Shown here piece by piece: positions 1 to 6,628 of a stretch of DNA of 10,022 bases. This DNA is from Euryarchaeota archaeon UBA346 (GTDB taxonomy: Archaea; Thermoplasmatota; E2; DHVEG-1), in the NCBI GenBank assembly GCA_002496355.1, contig DAJP01000074.1, positions 7,420 through 17,441 on the forward strand, in the 5' to 3' direction. The notes under the pieces were generated by a model. The model was given only the letters and a program-made list of their open reading frames with translations, did not search any database and was not told the origin of the DNA. The translations under genes were made by a program, and so were the position numbers. The first letter of the stretch is position 1. Each line of letters begins with the position of its first letter.

Positions 1-1466
1 AGGTTTTTCACTAGACCACAGTTTGGTCCTTCTGGTGTTTCATTGGGGCAGAGACGTCCCCATTGTGTAGAATGTAAATCTCGTGCTTCGAAATGGGGTT
101 GTGACCGAGTTAACGGCGAGGTCACCCGTCTCAGATGACTGAGGACAGCTAGGTTACTTGTTCGGTCAAGAAGCTGGGAGACTCCCGCACGGCCGCCCAC
201 CCAGTTCCCTGTGGCAAGTGCATGATGAATGCGTTGGCTAAGGACATCTGAGCGTAATGACGATGCGATTTTGATCTCTTTTCCTTTTGCATGGATCCGC
301 TCGATTTGATATTTCAGATCTTTGCAAAGAGCGGTGAATGCGACCCGGAACAGATCCTCCATAAGATCTCCTGCTAGCTTCAGACGCTTGTTTGCGTAAT
401 GATCCTTGTCGTCCTGCTCTCGTTTCCCCAGTGCAAGTTCTAAGACTGCCATCCCCATACGAGCGACAAAGATGGCTTTTTTCAAACGATCCTCTGGGTC
501 ATTGCCCAGGTGTGCAAGGAGATGTCGGTCCATGATGGTCTCTACCCGTTTCACTCGGTATTCTTTTGCCTGCCCACCAGCGAATTTCTTTCCAAGGTAC
601 GCCACAGCCTCTTCTTTTGTCGCGATACTGTATTCCTTGGCGCATTCCTCGATGTTTGCAAGCACATAGGGTTCCATCTTAGGGTCTACACAAATGACAT
701 CAACGATTTCTTTGTCATTTTCCATCCCTAGGGATCTTAATAACACGATGAGGGGGATTTGACCATAGGTGGTTGGCAGACTCACCATGAGCATGCCGTC
801 CTTTCGTTTTTCAACGACGGTCAAGGCCCGGTATCCTTCCCTTTGCGAGAAAACCTTCGCGACCTCAACGTCTGTACCGTATCGACTTGATCGCTCTACG
901 AGAACTCGGTTCGGGGCAAGGTCTTCTACGGTGATGAGCACACGTTCCGTTCCATTACTGATAAAATACCCGCCGGGGTCTAGGGGATCTTCCTGCAATT
1001 GCTGCAGTTCCTTTCGGTATTCATCATCCGAGAAAGGGCGGTCCATCTTTTCTTCTAAGACCTTTTGAGAAATATTACATCGCAGGGATTTGACCATGAT
1101 GGGAAGTTCGCCAATGCGGACCATCTCTGGTTCATATTCCACCTCGTTCTTCACAGGGATGAATTCCAGCTCGATGGGCGCTTCATAGGTGAGATCCCGC
1201 AGTCGGGCTTCCATGGGTGTCAATGGTCGTTCTGTTCCATCTGCCTCTTTCACTTGTGGGAGACCAACCTTGATTTTCCCAAATTTAATCTTATATCCTT
1301 CAATTTCAGGGTAGATATATCCCCGTTTCATTCCTTCTTCTTCCTGGCCGATGATTGTTCCATCGACGATCCGTTGTAGTCGATGTCTTAAGAAATCATC
1401 ATAGGAAGCTATCTGATGGTTGACAATGCTTCTTTCTTTATAAAACGCATCAACGAGTTCTCTCAT
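1..1466 (-). CDS. rpoB: DNA-directed RNA polymerase subunit B (or B''), N-terminal part, cut by the left window edge
   Basis: This is the second-largest subunit of the archaeal RNA polymerase, which forms one side of the catalytic cleft. I translated 488 codons from the ATG at 1466 down to position 3 without an in-frame stop. The N-terminus (MRELVDAFYKERSIVNHQ) fits archaeal B subunits. Other recognisable blocks are VRIGELPIMVKS (about residues 123-134), SNGTERVLI, DDKDHYANKRLKLAGDL, and finally GRLCPNETPEGPNCGLVKN at the window edge, which is the family signature in the fork/lobe region. A GAGGAG Shine-Dalgarno lies 5 bases before the ATG, and an in-frame TGA upstream excludes a longer start. 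It follows rpoH by 28 bases, as expected for the rpoH-rpoB operon. Some euryarchaea split this protein into B'' and B' shortly after this point, so whether the gene is split cannot be seen here. Confidence 0.96.
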   Translation of the reverse strand, partial: MRELVDAFYKERSIVNHQIASYDDFLRHRLQRIVDGTIIGQEEEGMKRGYIYPEIEGYKIKFGKIKVGLPQVKEADGTERPLTPMEARLRDLTYEAPIELEFIPVKNEVEYEPEMVRIGELPIMVKSLRCNISQKVLEEKMDRPFSDDEYRKELQQLQEDPLDPGGYFISNGTERVLITVEDLAPNRVLVERSSRYGTDVEVAKVFSQREGYRALTVVEKRKDGMLMVSLPTTYGQIPLIVLLRSLGMENDKEIVDVICVDPKMEPYVLANIEECAKEYSIATKEEAVAYLGKKFAGGQAKEYRVKRVETIMDRHLLAHLGNDPEDRLKKAIFVARMGMAVLELALGKREQDDKDHYANKRLKLAGDLMEDLFRVAFTALCKDLKYQIERIHAKGKEIKIASSLRSDVLSQRIHHALATGNWVGGRAGVSQLLDRTSNLAVLSHLRRVTSPLTRSQPHFEARDLHSTQWGRLCPNETPEGPNCGLVKN

Positions 1467-1494
1467 AAATACTCCTCATAATCCCCTTTTTTTT

Positions 1495-1815
1495 TTACAT
1501 CTCTTCACTTGTCGTGCTGAATTCCTCAGAAGGCTCAGCGAAGGCAAAACTCTCAGAGGTGTCACTCTCAACAACTAACCGATAGGCTGTAGCATATTTT
1601 GCTGTCGGGCTTTTCCTAATTATTCTTACTATTTGACCGGGTTTGGCTCCTGCGGAAATCACAGCAGGATCGTTCGCCATAATACGTGGGAGTTGATCTG
1701 GTTTTATATGGTACTTCTCCAACAGATCCTTTTTCTCTTTATCAGACAAAATAGTATGTTCTGGAACCAGCTTATGTCCTAAGATGTCGTAATATTTTTT
1801 TGGCGGGGCTGCGAT
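1495..1815 (-). CDS. rpoH: DNA-directed RNA polymerase subunit H, probable ATC start
   Basis: This small RNA polymerase subunit is the homologue of the eukaryotic Rpb5 C-terminal domain. The body reads LVPEHTILSDKEKKDLLEKY, then LPRIMANDPAV, GAKPGQIVRIIRKSPTA and YRLVV, the complete RpoH fold. The only standard start codon in frame is TTG at 1749. Starting there would remove the conserved LVPEH block, so it is almost certainly too short. Codons upstream of it to 1815 read (ATC)AAPPKKYYDILGHKLVPEH, which matches the N-terminal length and pattern of other archaeal RpoH proteins. A GGAGGA Shine-Dalgarno (1823-1828) lies 7 bases before ATC 1815, and an in-frame stop follows at 1828-1830. I therefore infer an ATC start giving 106 residues. 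A CTG at 1770 or a base error in an ATG are alternatives. After YRLVV there is an unusual acidic, Ser/Thr-rich tail of about 24 residues. The identity is secure, but the start is not. Confidence 0.9.
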   Translation of the reverse strand: MAAPPKKYYDILGHKLVPEHTILSDKEKKDLLEKYHIKPDQLPRIMANDPAVISAGAKPGQIVRIIRKSPTAKYATAYRLVVESDTSESFAFAEPSEEFSTTSEEM

Positions 1816-1823
1816 ACTACATT

Positions 1824-1847
1824 CCTCCTACGTTCCTTGGTAGGAAA
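1824..1847 (-). promoter_or_regulatory. Hairpin covering the rpoH Shine-Dalgarno
   Basis: On the minus strand TTTCCTAC (1847-1840) pairs with GTAGGAGG (1831-1824) across an 8-base loop. This makes an 8-bp stem with two G-T wobbles at its base. The 3' arm contains the GGAGG ribosome binding site of rpoH. The hairpin begins 3 bases after the tRNA-Lys discriminator base. Pairing is seen directly in the sequence. A regulatory effect on rpoH translation is inference. Confidence 0.5.
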
Positions 1848-1849
1848 GG

Positions 1850-1923
1850 CGGGCCTGAAGGGATTCGAACCCTTGGCCACCTGGTTAAAAGCCAGATGCT
1901 CTACCTAGCTGAGCTACAGGCCC
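1850..1923 (-). tRNA. tRNA-Lys (anticodon UUU)
   Basis: The minus strand folds into a full cloverleaf. The acceptor stem is GGGCCTG/CAGGCCC, the D stem is GCTC/GAGC, and the anticodon stem is TCTGG/CCAGG around the loop CTTTTAA, so the anticodon is UUU for lysine. The T arm AAGGG-TTCGAAT-CCCTT carries the invariant TTCGAAT. The discriminator base is G at 1850, as usual for lysine tRNAs of archaea. There is no intron, and CCA is not encoded (GCCT follows). A TATA element sits about 30 bases upstream. No oligo-T terminator separates the tRNA from rpoH, whose Shine-Dalgarno starts about 22 bases downstream, so co-transcription with rpoH-rpoB is likely. Confidence 0.97.
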
Positions 1924-1947
1924 AATGATGGGCCACAGTCTTTACTG

Positions 1948-1958
1948 ATTTTATATAG
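1948..1958 (-). promoter_or_regulatory. TATA box for tRNA-Lys (and probably rpoH-rpoB)
   Basis: The minus strand reads CTATATAAAAT, centred about 30 bases before the tRNA 5' end. This is the expected position for a start of transcription a few bases before the mature tRNA. No comparable TATA element is placed between the tRNA and rpoH, so this may also drive the polymerase genes. Confidence 0.65.
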
Positions 1959-1970
1959 TATACGCTATAT
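1953..1970. repeat. Inverted repeat overlapping the tRNA-Lys TATA region
   Basis: ATATAG (1953-1958) and CTATAT (1965-1970) are perfect inverted copies separated by 6 bases (TATACG). The left arm lies within the TATA element of the minus-strand promoter. It could be a protein binding site or simply AT-rich promoter sequence. Function is unknown. Confidence 0.35.
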
Positions 1971-2060
1971 CGAGTAACGTTGGAACGGCTTACCCGTAAT
2001 ACAATTTCCCCTATAAATAATTTTACATCTTATTTTGCTCCCGTGTCTCTCCTTTTTTCC

Positions 2061-2080
2061 GCTCACGAAAAGATTTTAAT
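2061..2080 (+). promoter_or_regulatory. Probable queE promoter, near-leaderless
   Basis: A purine-rich stretch (ACGAAAAGA), resembling a TFB recognition element, precedes a TATA-like TTTTAAT at 2074-2080. The expected transcription start, about 25 bases downstream, falls at or just before the queE ATG (2105). No Shine-Dalgarno is visible before that ATG, which fits a leaderless mRNA. The remaining intergenic bases from 1971 to 2060 show nothing else I can name. Confidence 0.45.
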
Positions 2081-2104
2081 TCACGTTCAAAATACATCAC
2101 GTGA

Positions 2105-2734
2105 ATGAAGATAAATGAAATATTCTATTCACTACAAGGCGAAGGACTTCTTATTGGCACTCCGAGTATCTTCCTTCGGACCGCTGGGTGTAATCTCCGA
2201 TGCACCTACTGTGATACGACCTATGCATACAGAGACGGAACAGAGATGACGATACAAGAGATTCTTGATGAGATACGAAAATATCCCTGTCATGAAGTGT
2301 GCATCACCGGTGGTGAACCTCTCCTCCAGAAAGAAACAGTAAAACTAATAAACGGTCTCATTAAAAAAAACTATTCGGTCAGTCTTGAAACCAACGGAAG
2401 TTACAATATTAAAAAACTCGTTGGAAAAAAATCGTTAGTCGTCTCTCTTGATATAAAATGTCCCTCTTCTGGGTCACAGGAACACATGAACATGAACAAT
2501 ATCATCGCTCTTACAAAAAAAGATCAACTCAAATTTATCATAAAAAACAAAGAAGATTACCTCTATGCAAAAAATATTCTTCAAAAATTTAAACCAGTTT
2601 GCCCTGTTTTTTTCCAGCCCGTGTGGGGAACCAACACAAAGAAGCTTGCATCATGGATCCTTCATGATGGATTACCAATCCGATTGTCACTACAACTTCA
2701 TAAAATTATTTGGGGGGCAAAAAAAGGCGTCTGA
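2105..2734 (+). CDS. queE: 7-carboxy-7-deazaguanine synthase (QueE), radical SAM enzyme
   Basis: QueE converts 6-carboxy-tetrahydropterin to 7-carboxy-7-deazaguanine. In archaea this is a step toward preQ0 and the archaeosine base of tRNA. The protein opens with INEIFYSLQGEG, the QueE N-terminal signature. The radical-SAM cluster CNLRCTYC follows with ligands C29, C33 and C36, then the SAM-binding ITGGEPLL at about residues 67-74. It ends with LSLQLHKIIWG, the usual C-terminus. Its 209 residues are a normal length. The ATG at 2105 gives the correct N-terminus and no Shine-Dalgarno precedes it. It stands alone between the divergent tRNA-Lys unit and the exosome operon, with no queC or queD partner in the window. 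It uses more A-rich codons (many AAA/AAT) than its neighbours. The identification is firm. Confidence 0.95.
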   Translation: MKINEIFYSLQGEGLLIGTPSIFLRTAGCNLRCTYCDTTYAYRDGTEMTIQEILDEIRKYPCHEVCITGGEPLLQKETVKLINGLIKKNYSVSLETNGSYNIKKLVGKKSLVVSLDIKCPSSGSQEHMNMNNIIALTKKDQLKFIIKNKEDYLYAKNILQKFKPVCPVFFQPVWGTNTKKLASWILHDGLPIRLSLQLHKIIWGAKKGV

Positions 2735-2753
2735 ACCTGTCATATTTCATTCA

Positions 2754-2760
2754 TTTTTTT
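2754..2760 (+). terminator. Oligo-T terminator after queE
   Basis: A run of seven T lies 20 bases after the queE stop codon, in a T-rich context (CATTTCATTCATTTTTTT). Oligo-T tracts are the intrinsic terminators of archaea. A separate TATA element for the next gene follows, so termination here makes sense. Confidence 0.6.
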
Positions 2761-2783
2761 CTAGAGAAGAAACGTAAACACAA

Positions 2784-2792
2784 ACTATATAC
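2784..2792 (+). promoter_or_regulatory. Promoter of the psmA-exosome operon
   Basis: ACTATATAC preceded by the purine-rich AACACAA looks like a TATA box with a TFB recognition element. Transcription would start near 2815, leaving a purine-rich 5' leader of roughly 50 bases before psmA. I see no other strong promoter inside the following operon, where genes are 0-26 bases apart or overlap. Confidence 0.55.
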
Positions 2793-2868
2793 ATGAAAAG
2801 TGCATTCATGGTTGAAATTAAGAGACATTAGTGAGAAAAACAGAAGAAAAGATGAGGTGAAATGAAAA

Positions 2869-3591
2869 ATGCAACCATCAAATATGGCATATGATAGAGC
2901 GATTACCGTCTTTTCCCCAGATGGACGCTTATTTCAAGTAGAGTACGCCAGAGAGGCGGTAAAACGTGGGACCACAACAGTGGGAGTGAAATTTCGAGAT
3001 GGTGCTATTTTAATTGTTGATAAACGTATTACCTCTCGACTGATAGAACCTGATTCGATTGAGAAGATATTTGTCATTGATGATCACATCGGTTGTGCGA
3101 CTTCAGGGCTTGTTGCAGACGCAAGATCTTTGATTGATCGCGCCCGTTTAGACGCACAGATTAATGAAATAACATATAGCGAGAAGATTCAGGTTCAGAC
3201 CCTCGTGAAACGGATTTGTGACTTCAAACAAACCTATACCCAATACGGGGGTGTACGACCGTTTGGTACCGCATTGTTGATTGCTGGTGTCGATCAAACC
3301 GGTGCACGACTATTTTCCACGGATCCTTCTGGGGCTCTTATGGAATATAAAGCGGCAAGTGAAGGAGCCGGACGAACCGGAGCGATGGCATACTTCGAGG
3401 AACACTATAAAGAGAACGTTTCTATGGAAGAAGCAATCGACCTTGGTATAAAAGCGTTACATAAAGGAACTGAAGGAAAACTCAATCCCGATGCTATCGA
3501 GATTGGTGTCGTGAAAAAAGGTGTGAAATTCCATATTCTCTCCGCCGCGGAAACAAAAACCTTTGTGACCAAAGCTATCGGAGGTAAATAG
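2869..3591 (+). CDS. psmA: 20S proteasome alpha subunit
   Basis: This is the alpha subunit forming the outer heptameric rings of the archaeal proteasome, which gate substrate entry and dock the PAN or Cdc48 ATPase. The N-terminus MAYDRAITVFSPDGRLFQVE is the gate region with the YDR motif, followed by EYAREAVKRG. The segment SRLIEPDSIEKIF carries the lysine used by ATPase HbYX tails. TSGLVADAR and YTQYGGVRPFG are further family blocks. The 240 residues are normal. ATG 2869 is preceded by GAGGTGA with 8 bases spacing. Another ATG at 2862 is out of frame and too close to that site. It opens the exosome operon and is followed after 2 bases by sbds. The proteolytic beta subunit is not in the window. 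Confidence 0.97.
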   Translation: MQPSNMAYDRAITVFSPDGRLFQVEYAREAVKRGTTTVGVKFRDGAILIVDKRITSRLIEPDSIEKIFVIDDHIGCATSGLVADARSLIDRARLDAQINEITYSEKIQVQTLVKRICDFKQTYTQYGGVRPFGTALLIAGVDQTGARLFSTDPSGALMEYKAASEGAGRTGAMAYFEEHYKENVSMEEAIDLGIKALHKGTEGKLNPDAIEIGVVKKGVKFHILSAAETKTFVTKAIGGK

Positions 3592-3593
3592 AG

Positions 3594-4289
3594 TTGGTTA
3601 GTTTAGAAAACGCAGTGATTGCACGGTTACATAAAGGAGCAGATCGCTTCGAAGTCCTCGTTGACCCGCATGAGGCAGAGCAGATCATAGAGGGGAAAAC
3701 AGATAATATCCTCTCAACTTTAGCGATAGATGCGGTGTTTAGTGATTCGAAGAAAGGAACGCATGCCCCGGTAGAGTCTCTTCAGAAACACTTTAACACC
3801 ACTGACATTTCAACTATTGCCAAGGAGATCATTCAGAAGGGAGAAATCCAGCTGACAACAGAGCAGCGCCGGGAGATGCAGGAGAAGAAAAAGAAACGGA
3901 TTGTTGATTTAATCGTAAAAAACGCGATGGATCCAAAAACAAAGATGCCCCATCCGAGGACCCGCATCGAGCTTGCTATGGATGAAGCAAAGGTTCATAT
4001 CGATCCATTTAAATCAGTGAACCAACAGATGAAAACCATCATTGAAGTCCTTAGACCTTTACTTCCGATCTCCATGGAACAGGCACGAATTTCTGTGAAA
4101 ATCCCACCAGAACATGTAGGGAAAGCGTACGGTGCTGTCCGTAGCTTTGGTACCCTTGAACGGGAGGAATGGCAGTCAGATGGTACATGGATTGGAATCG
4201 TGAAATTACCCGCAGGCATGCAAACAGATTTTTATGACAGGCTGAATACATTGACAAAGGGAAACGTTGAAACAAGAATTTTAAAATAG
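3594..4289 (+). CDS. sbds: Ribosome maturation protein SBDS (Sdo1 homologue)
   Basis: SBDS-family proteins release the anti-association factor aIF6 from the large ribosomal subunit together with an EF-2-like GTPase. The N-terminal FYSH domain spans about residues 1-90 and includes the conserved FSDSKKGTHA. A central helical region around residues 95-165 contains PHPRTRIELAMDEA. The C-terminal ferredoxin-like domain contains ARISVKIPPEHVGKAYGAV. At 231 residues it is full length. The start is TTG at 3594, with GGAGGT (3580-3585, inside the end of psmA) 8 bases upstream. No ATG lies near the correct N-terminus. The gene sits 2 bases after psmA and about 26 bases before rrp4, the standard place in the archaeal exosome operon. 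Confidence 0.95.
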   Translation: MVSLENAVIARLHKGADRFEVLVDPHEAEQIIEGKTDNILSTLAIDAVFSDSKKGTHAPVESLQKHFNTTDISTIAKEIIQKGEIQLTTEQRREMQEKKKKRIVDLIVKNAMDPKTKMPHPRTRIELAMDEAKVHIDPFKSVNQQMKTIIEVLRPLLPISMEQARISVKIPPEHVGKAYGAVRSFGTLEREEWQSDGTWIGIVKLPAGMQTDFYDRLNTLTKGNVETRILK

Positions 4290-4315
4290 GTGTATGAAAT
4301 AGGATATTGGATTTT

Positions 4316-4996
4316 ATGTCAAATGAAGGACGTCAAGTAGTCATTCCCGGTCAGATACTCGGTGAAACACCAGCTCTTAGACCAGGTCGTGGCACATTTG
4401 TGGAAAATAAAAAAATCCTTGCTGAGCGGCTCGGAGTTCTGAATATTCAAGATAACTTCGTCCATATCATCCCTTTGAGAGGACGATACGACCCAATGGT
4501 CGGAGATTTTGTCATCGGTGTCGTTGAAGAAGCATCGACTTCGAATTGGATGGTTGATATCAATGCTCCGTACCCTGCTTTATTGCATGTACATGAGGTT
4601 CCCTGGGAGATCGAATTCGCTGATACAGAAAAATATTTAAACACAGGTGATACCATATTGGCGAAAGTTCTCTCCATTGATGAGTCAAAGAAACTACAAA
4701 TAACACTCAATGACCGCAATTTATTCAAATTGAAAGGCGGTCATCTGATAGAATTTGAACCATCGGTGTACCGTCGCATCATGGGAAAGAAATATTCAAT
4801 GATTGAGATTATACAAAAATACACCCGTTGTCGTATTAAGGTTGGTAAGAACGGGCGCATATGGATTGATGGAGACGCAGAAGGTATCGAAAAGGTATTA
4901 TCTGCGATTTCTATGATTGAACGAGAAGCAATAACATTTGGGCTAACAGATAGAATGGAAGAATTCTTGAAAAAAGATGCAAAGGATGTAAGATAA
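4316..4996 (+). CDS. rrp4: Exosome cap subunit Rrp4
   Basis: Rrp4 is one of the RNA-binding cap proteins on the Rrp41-Rrp42 ring, guiding substrates into the pore. It has the usual N-terminal domain (RQVVIPGQILGE), an S1 domain around YDPMVGDFVIGVVEEASTSN, and a C-terminal KH domain with IMGKKYSMIEII and VGKNGRIWIDG. I prefer ATG 4316, giving 226 residues starting MSNEGRQ. A TTG three codons earlier (4307) is possible, but its AGGAT site is only 3 bases away. The gene ends with TAATG, sharing one base with the rrp41 start, which suggests translational coupling. The function is clear and only the exact start is open. Confidence 0.95.
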   Translation: MSNEGRQVVIPGQILGETPALRPGRGTFVENKKILAERLGVLNIQDNFVHIIPLRGRYDPMVGDFVIGVVEEASTSNWMVDINAPYPALLHVHEVPWEIEFADTEKYLNTGDTILAKVLSIDESKKLQITLNDRNLFKLKGGHLIEFEPSVYRRIMGKKYSMIEIIQKYTRCRIKVGKNGRIWIDGDAEGIEKVLSAISMIEREAITFGLTDRMEEFLKKDAKDVR

Positions 4997-5730
4997 TGAA
5001 ATCAGATATTGAGTTAATAAACAGTGAAGGAAGACGAAATGATGGGCGAGGTCCACATGATTTACGGAAAATTAAAATCGAAGCAGGGGTGCTTCATCGG
5101 GCAGACGGATCCTGTTCCTTGGAATGGGGTGGCAACAAGGTTCTTGCTGCGGTCTATGGCCCCCGGGAAGCTGTTCCGCGTCATGTTCAAAATCCGCTCA
5201 GAGCGATTGTGCAAGCACGCTATAATATGGCAGCATTCAGTGTCGAGGACCGCAAACGACCTGGTCCAGACCGACGGAGCGTTGAAATTTCAAAGGTGAT
5301 CTCAGAGGCGTTGGAAAAAGTTATCCTAATAGAACAGTTCCCTCGTGCAAGTATTGATGTGAACATAGAAGTACTTGATGCCGAGGCAGGAACTCGTTGT
5401 GCTGGGCTTACCGCTGCTGGTGTCGCATTAGTGGATGCAGGGATCCCTATGCGCGATATTCCTGTCGCTTGTGCCGCTGGGAAAATCGGCGGCAAAGTAG
5501 TCTTAGATCTTGGGAAAGAAGAAGATAACTTTGGGGACGCTGATCTTCCCATAGCAATATCACCGAGAACTGGGGAAGTGTTGTTGTTACAAATGGATGG
5601 TCATCTGACGGTTGATGAGTTTAACGAAGCCTTTGATCTTGCTGTGAAAGGCTGTCAAACTGTCTCAGAAATCCAGAAGAAAGCGATTATGCAAAAGTAT
5701 CAATCTGCTGCCGCGGAGGTGCAAGAATGA
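4996..5730 (+). CDS. rrp41: Exosome catalytic subunit Rrp41
   Basis: Rrp41 is the active RNase PH-type subunit of the archaeal exosome. It performs phosphorolytic 3'-5' RNA degradation and can add tails in reverse. Visible features are RRNDGRGPHDLRKI at the N-terminus, the basic RNA/phosphate-binding segment SVEDRKRPGPDRRSVEIS (residues 82-99), AGTRCAGLTAAGVAL, and LGKEEDNFGDADLPIA. In the last, D177 and D183 occupy the positions of the two catalytic aspartates of the family. At 244 residues it is full length. Its ATG overlaps the rrp4 stop by one base, and its own stop overlaps the rrp42 ATG in ATGA. The two ring subunits are thus likely made in coupled amounts. Confidence 0.97.
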   Translation: MKSDIELINSEGRRNDGRGPHDLRKIKIEAGVLHRADGSCSLEWGGNKVLAAVYGPREAVPRHVQNPLRAIVQARYNMAAFSVEDRKRPGPDRRSVEISKVISEALEKVILIEQFPRASIDVNIEVLDAEAGTRCAGLTAAGVALVDAGIPMRDIPVACAAGKIGGKVVLDLGKEEDNFGDADLPIAISPRTGEVLLLQMDGHLTVDEFNEAFDLAVKGCQTVSEIQKKAIMQKYQSAAAEVQE

Positions 5731-6626
5731 CCATTGTCCCTATTATAAAACGTGATTATATCACAAAGCTTGGTGAGCAAGGTAAGCGTATCGACGGGAG
5801 AAGCTTTGACCAGTATCGGAACATCGAAATTGAGACGAATGTCGTCAACAAGGCAGAAGGCTCTGCTCGGGTGAAGATCGGCAATACTCAGGTTCTTTGT
5901 GGTATCAAAATGGACATTGGAGAGCCATTCCCAGACACCCCAATAACAGGAGTGATGAGTACTGCTGCAGAGTTCATACCTTTAGCGTCTCCTGATTTTG
6001 AGTCTGGTCCGCCTCGGGAGGATGCCATAGAACTTGCACGCGTCGTTGACAGAGGTGTCAGAGAATCCCAGGTTATCCAATTGGAAAAACTCTGTATCAC
6101 TCCTGGTGAAAAGGTATGGTTGGTGTTCATTGATATTCATATACTGGACTATGATGGTAATCTGTTTGATGCCGCATCTCTTGCTGCGCTTGCTGCGTTA
6201 TTGACGACGAAGGTTCCCGTTTCTCGATTTTTAAAAGAGTTGAACGAAAATGATAGGAACTCTTGGCAACAGAAACTTCTCGATTTGTATACAATACCCG
6301 GAGTCGATGAAGTTCCATTCGGAGCTAGCGACACAAAAAACAATCTACAAGCAATAAACGATTTTCCACTGCCAATGATCGAACCTCCAATCTCTTGTAC
6401 TGCCGTGAAAATCAATGATTTTGTTTTCTTTGACCCGTGTTTTGATGAGGAAGTCATCGCTGATGCCCGTTTAACAGTCGCAACTGACCATAAAGGTGAT
6501 ATCCGTGCGATGCAGAAAGGGCTTTCAGGGAGTTTTACCAGGGATGAGATACAAAAAGTTATAAAAGGAGCTCTCGATAACGGGCAAGAAATACGCAAGA
6601 CACTGAATCAAAGTATAGGGAAATAA
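5727..6626 (+). CDS. rrp42: Exosome non-catalytic ring subunit Rrp42, with an internal insertion
   Basis: Rrp42 is the RNase PH-like partner that alternates with Rrp41 in the hexameric ring and helps bind RNA without being catalytic. The N-terminus KRIDGRSFDQYRNIEIET, the block SPDFESGPPREDAIELARVVDRG, then DYDGNLFDAASLAALAALL and DARLTVATDHKGDI are typical. It lacks an EDN-x3-AD catalytic block like that of Rrp41. At 299 residues it is longer than the usual 260-275. The extra length lies between TTKVP (about residue 164) and FPLPM (about 213), where a charged and then Asp/Pro-rich segment replaces a linker that is normally about 20 residues. It starts inside the rrp41 stop (ATGA) and is followed after 2 bases by rpl37ae. 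Confidence 0.96.
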   Translation: MTIVPIIKRDYITKLGEQGKRIDGRSFDQYRNIEIETNVVNKAEGSARVKIGNTQVLCGIKMDIGEPFPDTPITGVMSTAAEFIPLASPDFESGPPREDAIELARVVDRGVRESQVIQLEKLCITPGEKVWLVFIDIHILDYDGNLFDAASLAALAALLTTKVPVSRFLKELNENDRNSWQQKLLDLYTIPGVDEVPFGASDTKNNLQAINDFPLPMIEPPISCTAVKINDFVFFDPCFDEEVIADARLTVATDHKGDIRAMQKGLSGSFTRDEIQKVIKGALDNGQEIRKTLNQSIGK

Positions 6627-6628
6627 CT

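Noticed and set aside
406..1379. Several plus-strand open frames over this stretch
   Set aside because: They are antisense to the continuous, well-conserved RNA polymerase B reading frame on the minus strand and show no family likeness or ribosome binding sites.
1487..1496. Run of ten T on the plus strand as a terminator
   Set aside because: No plus-strand gene leads into it. On the coding (minus) strand it is an A-run that begins within the rpoH stop codon and precedes the rpoB Shine-Dalgarno.
1820..1822. ATG just after the GGAGGA as the rpoH start
   Set aside because: It is followed directly by TAG, is out of frame with rpoH, and touches the Shine-Dalgarno with no spacing.
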